DNA of 64,000 nt from Rhizobium sp. Root1334 (GTDB taxonomy: Bacteria; Pseudomonadota; Alphaproteobacteria; Rhizobiales; Rhizobiaceae), in the NCBI RefSeq assembly GCF_001426665.1, contig NZ_LMEY01000001.1:316054-380053 (forward strand). The letters run 5' to 3'. Made by a program: the position numbers and the translations under genes. The notes beneath the pieces are model-generated. The model did no database searches and was not told the origin of the DNA. It was given only the letters and a program-made list of their open reading frames with translations. Position 1 is the first letter of the stretch; the number at the start of each line of letters is the position of its first letter. Below, piece after piece: positions 59,551 through 64,000 of this stretch.

Positions 59551-60288
59551 ATGAAATTTTTCCGCAAGCTGTTTCTTGCCATCCTGTTCGTCTATCTGCT
59601 GCCGGCGCTCGCCTCCGCAGGCTGGTGGTATGTCAAGGAAAGGCCGGAAAACTGGCGCGAGGCGGACTGGACCTCCGCCCATATCCTGCCGAAACCGCAG
59701 GACGATCCGGATGCGGCGATCTATATCTTTTCCGCCACGACAGGCGGCATGAAGGGGGCAGTTGCCAGCCATTCCTGGATCGTCACCAAGGGACGCGACG
59801 ATACGGCCTATAATCGTTACGACAAGGTCGGCTGGGGCTCGCCGATCCGCCGCAACGGCTATCCGGCCGATGCGCGTTGGTACTCCAACACGCCGAACCT
59901 GGTGACCAGCGTCAGAGGCGACGAGGCCACCCGCCTGATTTCGAAGGTCGAGCAGGCAATCCAGTCCTACCCCTATGCGACATCAGGCGCCTACCGGATC
60001 TGGCCGGGACCGAACTCCAACACGTTCGTCGCCCATGTGCTGCGCTCTGTGCCTGAACTCGGCGCGGTTCTACCGCCGGATGCAGTCGGCCGCGACTACC
60101 TGCCGGAGGGCAAGCTATTTTCGATCGATGCCGACGGAATGGACATGCATGCGACGCTGTACGGACTGCTCGGCGTTTCAGCCGGCGTTCGGAGCGGGCT
60201 TGAGGTCCATTTCATGGGATTGGTGGCGGGGATTGATGTAATGCGCCCGGCCGTGAAGATACCGGCACTGGGGCGGTTCGGGGTTTAG
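59551..60288 (+). CDS. DUF3750 family membrane-anchored protein
   Basis: 245 residues. Residues 5-25 form a membrane anchor (KLFLAILFVYLLPALASAGW), then a periplasmic domain with SHSWIVTKGRDD near 73, GWGSPIRRNGYPADARWY near 92, ATSGAYRIWPGPNSNTFVAH near 142 and a C-terminal GLEVHFMGLVAGIDV. The spaced His, Cys-free pattern is typical of DUF3750, whose role is unknown. GGACGGA precedes the ATG at 59551; the longer frame is a shadow of the asparaginase gene. A minus-strand leader-like unit lies after it. Confidence 0.88.
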   Translation: MKFFRKLFLAILFVYLLPALASAGWWYVKERPENWREADWTSAHILPKPQDDPDAAIYIFSATTGGMKGAVASHSWIVTKGRDDTAYNRYDKVGWGSPIRRNGYPADARWYSNTPNLVTSVRGDEATRLISKVEQAIQSYPYATSGAYRIWPGPNSNTFVAHVLRSVPELGAVLPPDAVGRDYLPEGKLFSIDADGMDMHATLYGLLGVSAGVRSGLEVHFMGLVAGIDVMRPAVKIPALGRFGV

Positions 60289-60301
60289 AAGACAAACAAA
60301 A

Positions 60302-60323
60302 AGGGCCGCTTCACAGCGGCCCT
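60302..60323 (-). terminator. Minus-strand intrinsic terminator of the leader-like unit
   Basis: On the minus strand AGGGCCGC, TGTGAA, GCGGCCCT then TTTTTGTTTG. The T-run is only on this strand, so it ends minus-strand transcription about 70 bases after the leader-like ORF and 230 bases after qor. Confidence 0.8.
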
Positions 60324-60394
60324 CCATGAGTTTTGGCCAGGTAAAAGGCCCGGACCGTATCTTCTCAGAGACACGACCCGCAGGAAGGCGGGTT

Positions 60395-60469
60395 CAGATC
60401 GAGGGCTGCCTCGTTCCGATCACTACAACTCCCATGCCCTTTACGAGGTTTAAAATCTCATTAGACACT
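60395..60469 (-). CDS. Candidate 24-residue leader-like peptide, no sense gene downstream
   Basis: MSNEILNLVKGMGVVVIGTRQPSI, starting GTG at 60469 with GGAAGG seven bases upstream. Codons 13-17 are GGA GTT GTA GTG ATC, a Val-Val-Val-Ile run, plus Leu and Ile codons earlier. A hairpin (ACCCGC/GCGGGT, 60377-60394) begins one base after the stop, and a terminator follows at 60302-60323. GCCCTC in the last codons can pair with GAGGGC in the terminator's 5' arm, an alternative fold. This is the layout of a branched-chain attenuator, but the next gene downstream is on the opposite strand. Coding status is inferred from ribosome site, codon run and structure. Confidence 0.5.
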
Positions 60470-60552
60470 GGATCACCTTCCTTTCGTTCAATTGAAGATA
60501 AGTTAAAGGTAGTCCGATTCTTGCCGATTGCAAGAGCAGTCCGGATAAGACT

Positions 60553-61551
60553 TTAGAAGGTCATGACGATCTTGCCGATATGATCGCCGGCCTCCATCAA
60601 ACGATGTGCTTCCGCGACCTTGGTGAACGGCACGATCGCGTGCATCACCGGCGCAATGTCGCCGTCTTCCAGAAGCGGCCAGACATTGTCTTCAAGATCG
60701 TCGCGGATCGATTCCTTCTCGGAGGCCGTGCGTGGACGCATGGCCGAGCCCATGATGTGCAGGCGCTTGCCAAGAATGGCGGCGATGTTGGCTTTTTCGA
60801 CGGTGGCACCTCCAAGAAAAGCGATGATCGACAGGCGGCCATCCTTGGCGAGTGAGCCGATGTTACGATCAAAATAGGGACCACCGACCATGTCGAGAAT
60901 GACATCGACGCCCATGCCGCCGGTTTCCTCAAGAATGACCGCCTTGAAATCCTGCTCGCGGTAATTGATCGCCCGCTTGGCACCCAGCGAAACGCAGGCA
61001 TCGCATTTGTCCTTGCTGCCGGCCGTCACGAAGACTTCGGCGCCGAAGGCGCGGGCAAGCTGGATGGCGGTGGTGCCGATGCCACTCGAGCCGCCGTGAA
61101 TGAGAATCTTTTCGCCTTCGACCAGATCGGCCATCTGGAAGACGTTGGCCCAGACGGTGAAGAAGGTTTCCGGCAGGGCCGCCGCGCGCGCCGCATCGTA
61201 GCCTTTCGGCCAGGGCATCGCCTGCGTTGCCGGAAGGGCGCAGAATTCGGCATAACCGCCGCCATTGGCAAGGCCACAGACCTTATCACCGACGATGAAC
61301 CCTTCGGCGCCCTCGCCCATGGCCACGACTTCACCGGCCACTTCCAGCCCAAGGATCGGGCTTGCGCCCGGCGGCGGCGGATAATTTCCGAGCCGCTGCA
61401 GCACATCCGGCCGATTGACCCCTGCCGCCTCGACACGGATCAGGATGTCGCCGGGCTTCAGATCCGGCAATGGACCGCGGGCCAGAACCATCTTTTCCGG
61501 TCCACCGGGGGACGGAAGGTCGACATAGGTCATTTCGCTCGGCAGGGTCAC
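60553..61551 (-). CDS. qor: Zinc-independent quinone oxidoreductase (PIG3-like MDR family)
   Basis: NADPH-dependent quinone reductase of 332 residues without zinc ligands. N-terminal catalytic domain ([34 protein letters not shown]) and Rossmann domain with [21 protein letters not shown] near 145 and AINYREQDF. The PIG3/TP53I3 branch is the closest by pattern. GTG at 61551 has GGAGA five bases upstream; a longer frame is unsupported. It probably counters quinones and electrophiles. Downstream lies the small leader-like unit on the same strand. Confidence 0.88.
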   Translation of the reverse strand: MTLPSEMTYVDLPSPGGPEKMVLARGPLPDLKPGDILIRVEAAGVNRPDVLQRLGNYPPPPGASPILGLEVAGEVVAMGEGAEGFIVGDKVCGLANGGGYAEFCALPATQAMPWPKGYDAARAAALPETFFTVWANVFQMADLVEGEKILIHGGSSGIGTTAIQLARAFGAEVFVTAGSKDKCDACVSLGAKRAINYREQDFKAVILEETGGMGVDVILDMVGGPYFDRNIGSLAKDGRLSIIAFLGGATVEKANIAAILGKRLHIMGSAMRPRTASEKESIRDDLEDNVWPLLEDGDIAPVMHAIVPFTKVAEAHRLMEAGDHIGKIVMTF

Positions 61552-61905
61552 GGTGTTCTCCTTGATAGATGCTGACCGGTTATCTAGCGCGCCGGTTAAA
61601 AACGGCAAAGCAATTCAAACTGCTGACAAACGCATTTTCTACGGCAAAGCCGCTGTCTTGGCATCCGCTATCCACATCGCTCCGACTTGAGGGGCATTGA
61701 GCGTCAAACGCTGCGCTGCATCGTGGCAAAATTAAGCCTGCCACTCCCCTGCAAACATTAAGTTTCTTTAATTTGAAACCACCCAAAACCCGGCTTAGCC
61801 TCGCAGCCGAACCGGGAGCCACCGGCGGTCCCCACCGCGACGCGACGGACTTCTGACGGTTTGCGATGACCGGTCCCGATGCAGGGACCAAATAAGGACG
61901 ACACC
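61552..61905. other. Intergenic region between qor and DUF1344 gene
   Basis: 354 bases between divergent genes. It contains a hairpin GGTCCC-GATGCA-GGGACC at 61872-61889, six bases before the AAGGA ribosome site of the next gene. The short frames here lack ribosome sites and are not supported as genes. Confidence 0.5.
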
Positions 61906-62166
61906 ATGCGTGCCCTTCTGACCTCGTTGACGATCCTTTCCGCCATCTCCCTGTCTTCTACCGCCTTTGCGGCAAGCACCACGACCGGCACCATCCGCGC
62001 CTATGACATGAAGGCGATGACCGTGACCTTGAAGAACGGCACCCAATACATGCTACCTGCGTCATTCAAGAATCCGGGGCTCAAGGTCGGTGAAAAGGTG
62101 ACAATCGCCTATGAGACGATGGGCAAGAAGCATCAGGCAACATCAGTGACGCCTGTCATGAAGTGA
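61906..62166 (+). CDS. DUF1344 family periplasmic protein
   Basis: 86 residues; residues 1-22 are a signal peptide (RALLTSLTILSAISLSSTAFA). The mature part is a short beta-barrel-like DUF1344 domain with TIRAYDMKAMTVTLKNGTQYML and LKVGEKVTIAYETMGKKH, function unknown. AAGGACGA before the ATG at 61906. Followed by a strong terminator, so monocistronic. Confidence 0.88.
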   Translation: MRALLTSLTILSAISLSSTAFAASTTTGTIRAYDMKAMTVTLKNGTQYMLPASFKNPGLKVGEKVTIAYETMGKKHQATSVTPVMK

Positions 62167-62228
62167 CGCCTACACCGTCCGCATGAGCGTACCCGATCGC
62201 GGCTAGACGCTTCGGGATCATGCAGAAG

Positions 62229-62265
62229 CGGGCTGGAACCCATGATGGGTTTCAGCCCGTTTTTT
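62229..62265 (+). terminator. Strong rho-independent terminator after the DUF1344 gene
   Basis: CGGGCTGGAACCCAT (62229-62243) pairs with ATGGGTTTCAGCCCG (62245-62259) with one G-T pair around the central base, followed by six Ts. Confidence 0.9.
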
Positions 62266-62292
62266 CGTTTTCAGATGATGAAGGAAAGAGGA

Positions 62293-64000
62293 TCAGGCCG
62301 CCTCGCCGAACAGATCGAAAACCAGGCCGTCATCGCTTTCCTTGGCCCGGCTCTTGATTTCGGCAATACGGGCGCTGACGGCCTGGGCGTCGGAAAAGAC
62401 AAAGCCTTCCGGCAGGATCAGCACGGCGACCGAGCAGCGCATCAACGGAAAGATGGTGGGCTCGCCGCTGCGTCCATGGCCGGTCATGTAACCCGCCTGC
62501 TGGTGCTCTGCCGAATAGAGTTGGCGCACGTCGCTGCGGAATTCCGCAAGAACACGAGAGAGAACGGTCGCAACCTCCTCGCGCGTCCAGCCGCTGACGC
62601 CGATGAAGAAATCGTCGCCGCCGACATGGCCGAGAAATTTTTCCTCGCCAATGAAGTGGCGGCGCATCAGGGCGGCAAACAGCGAGATCGCCAGATCGCC
62701 CTTCTGGAAGCCGTAGTGATCGTTGAACGGTTTGAAGCTGTCGAAATCGCAGTAACAGAAATAGCGCGCCTCGTCGGCGTCAAGCACGGCGCCCTGGACA
62801 TAATCGCGAATGGCGCGATTTCCCGGCAGGCCGGTCAAGGGGTTTTGTTCCTGCGCTGTCTTCAGCTGCTTTTCGCTGATGATCTTCAACAGCGACGCCG
62901 CCGACAGGATGCCGGCATAGCGCATGTTCTCGGTCAGGATCACGCAATCGCTGCCATCCATGCCGGCAAAGATCTTCAGCATCTCATCGGCCGGCGTCTC
63001 GAGATCGGCGATCGGCGCCGGGCTGACGAAATGCGAGATATGACGCTGATAGAGATGGTTCTTCAGCAGATCGCGTCCGAAGGGGTGATAGATCATCTCC
63101 TTGACGTGATATTCATGCAGCACACCGCGCGGCTCGCCATTGGCATTCAGCACCGGAAAGAAGCTGCGCTGTGGCGAGCGGCGGAACAGCTCGAACACAG
63201 AATCCAGATCGTCGTTTTCGCGCAAAGCCGGCACCTGCTCCACCTGCTTGCGGATGAGGATGCTATCGAGCGAGCTCGACTGACGCCGGGTGCCGGCGGT
63301 CTGTTCCAGATGCGGATAGGCCGGCTGCAGATCGGCAAAATGTACGGTTGGGCGGGCAACGAAATAGCCCTGGACGAGATCGCAACCCAGATCGCGGCAG
63401 GTGGCGAACTCGGCCTCGGTCTCCACGCCTTCGGCGATCACCCGTGTGCCGAGCACATGGGCAGTGTTGACCGTGTGGCGGACCATGTGGCGCTTGCGGG
63501 GACTGGATTCGATGCCCGAAATGAAATGCCGGTCGATCTTCAGATAGTCGACCGGCTGATCGCAGAGCAGTTTCAGGCCGTTGAAGCCAACGCCGAAATC
63601 ATCGATCGCCAGTTTGAAACCCGCCAGCCGCAGGCGTTTCACCAAGCCGGAATAATCCGGCATCTTGCCGCTGTCGAACCGCTCCGACAGTTCGAAGCAG
63701 ATCGACGATGGCGGAATGTTCGATCGCTTCAGGTGCTTGCCGAGCCGCTCGACAAGATCGCCTTCGTGGCCGATCAACCGGCTATCGAAATTGACGAACA
63801 AGGTTCGTGCAGAAAAATCCGGCAGGCTGGCAAAGCCGGCAAAGGCGCGGGTATTGACCATGTGCTCCAGCGCCAGAAGCTGCCCCGCCTCTTCTGCCTT
63901 GTCGAGCAGCTCGATCGGCGACTTGAAACCCAGCCGCTCGAAACCGCGCATCAGCGTTTCGTAGCCGAACACGGCCCCGGTGGCGATCTCGGCGATCGGC
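62293..64000 (-). CDS. EAL-CBS-GGDEF cyclic di-GMP protein (5' end cut by window edge)
   Basis: Signalling protein entering from beyond 64000; 568 residues are visible and the reading frame is open at the edge. The order is unusual: EAL domain first (FGYETLMRGFE, ICFELSERF, KLAIDDFGVGFNG, DYLKIDRHF, VIAEGVE), then two CBS-like repeats (about 250-385, RKQVEQVPALRENDDLDSVF and PADEMLKIFAGMDGSDC), then a GGDEF domain whose motif is VGGDDFFIGV. EAL carries YETL in place of EALL, and GGDEF is GGDDF, so synthetic activity is doubtful while hydrolytic residues remain. CBS pairs bind adenine nucleotides, suggesting energy control. It ends near the DUF1344 terminator. Confidence 0.9.
   Translation of the reverse strand, partial: PIAEIATGAVFGYETLMRGFERLGFKSPIELLDKAEEAGQLLALEHMVNTRAFAGFASLPDFSARTLFVNFDSRLIGHEGDLVERLGKHLKRSNIPPSSICFELSERFDSGKMPDYSGLVKRLRLAGFKLAIDDFGVGFNGLKLLCDQPVDYLKIDRHFISGIESSPRKRHMVRHTVNTAHVLGTRVIAEGVETEAEFATCRDLGCDLVQGYFVARPTVHFADLQPAYPHLEQTAGTRRQSSSLDSILIRKQVEQVPALRENDDLDSVFELFRRSPQRSFFPVLNANGEPRGVLHEYHVKEMIYHPFGRDLLKNHLYQRHISHFVSPAPIADLETPADEMLKIFAGMDGSDCVILTENMRYAGILSAASLLKIISEKQLKTAQEQNPLTGLPGNRAIRDYVQGAVLDADEARYFCYCDFDSFKPFNDHYGFQKGDLAISLFAALMRRHFIGEEKFLGHVGGDDFFIGVSGWTREEVATVLSRVLAEFRSDVRQLYSAEHQQAGYMTGHGRSGEPTIFPLMRCSVAVLILPEGFVFSDAQAVSARIAEIKSRAKESDDGLVFDLFGEAA

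Noticed and set aside
60326-60556. 76-residue plus frame between DUF3750 and qor
   Set aside because: No ribosome site and it crosses the minus-strand leader-like unit and terminator; codon pattern does not support coding.
1-64000. Search for tRNA, rRNA, CRISPR arrays, insertion sequences and phage genes
   Set aside because: No tRNA cloverleaf, rRNA stretch, regularly spaced repeats, transposase or integrase was recognised by reading; a tRNAscan, barrnap or ISfinder run would be decisive.

Overview
The window is 64 kb of a high-GC alphaproteobacterial chromosome or chromid, most likely from the family Rhizobiaceae (Rhizobium/Agrobacterium group). Pointers to this are the dmeR-dmeF nickel/cobalt efflux pair, an AztD-type zinc chaperone, the Rhizobium etli-type L-asparaginase, the TIGR03808 Tat-exported beta-helix protein, DUF1344 and DUF3750 proteins, an EF-G-like paralogue, and short mosaic intergenic repeats with terminal inverted repeats. 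No genus can be fixed from sequence reading alone. There is no rRNA, recognisable tRNA, phage, insertion sequence, CRISPR array or conjugation module.

Layout. 0-5.4 kb: the zinc chaperone gene (cut by the left edge) behind two Zur-like operators, an AT-rich gap, two exopolysaccharide-type transferases, a DUF4242-adenylate cyclase fusion and a hydrolase. 5.4-18 kb: a chemoreceptor, an S9A peptidase, the SelO AMPylase, PQQ glucose dehydrogenase, dmeRF and a Tat-dependent class A beta-lactamase. 18-24.6 kb: a GNAT gene behind a candidate aromatic-codon attenuator, hicAB, two c-type cytochromes, a YafY/LysE divergent pair, a metallophosphoesterase and Fe/Mn superoxide dismutase. 24.8-35.8 kb: metabolic enzymes (DapA-like, MYG1, DD-carboxypeptidase, branched-chain aminotransferase, alcohol dehydrogenase, tyrosine phosphatase, haloacid dehalogenase, Tam, arginase family) and several very small proteins. 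35.9-48 kb: an EF-G-like GTPase, TrmO, Mop, ChaC, a LysR regulator facing an MFS/aldo-keto reductase pair, a second MFS protein and a HerA-like ATPase. 48-64 kb: ohr/ohrR, an L,D-transpeptidase, a PAS-GAF-GGDEF-EAL protein, two glutathione S-transferases, DeoR and LysR regulators, L-asparaginase, quinone oxidoreductase and an EAL-CBS-GGDEF protein cut by the right edge.

The genes form many short, independently controlled units rather than one pathway. Themes that recur are metal handling (aztD, dmeRF, mop), oxidative and electrophile stress (sodB, ohr/ohrR, two GSTs, ChaC, quinone and aldo-keto reductases) and cyclic-nucleotide signalling (adenylate cyclase and two c-di-GMP proteins). Many divergent regulator/target pairs carry a clean palindrome in their shared spacer.

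I do not see a large undescribed system. The most unusual material is RNA-level: a 16-codon leader peptide with consecutive Trp-Tyr-Phe codons and mutually exclusive hairpins ahead of a GNAT gene (18165-18300); a 24-codon Val/Leu/Ile-containing leader-like ORF with its own terminator and no sense gene after it (60302-60469); a perfect hairpin that hides the ribosome site of a 154-residue unknown protein (9851-9874); and an intrinsic terminator that abuts the ribosome site of a 55-residue membrane protein (31771-31799). Start codons below were chosen by ribosome-site spacing and family length, so several differ from the longest open frame.
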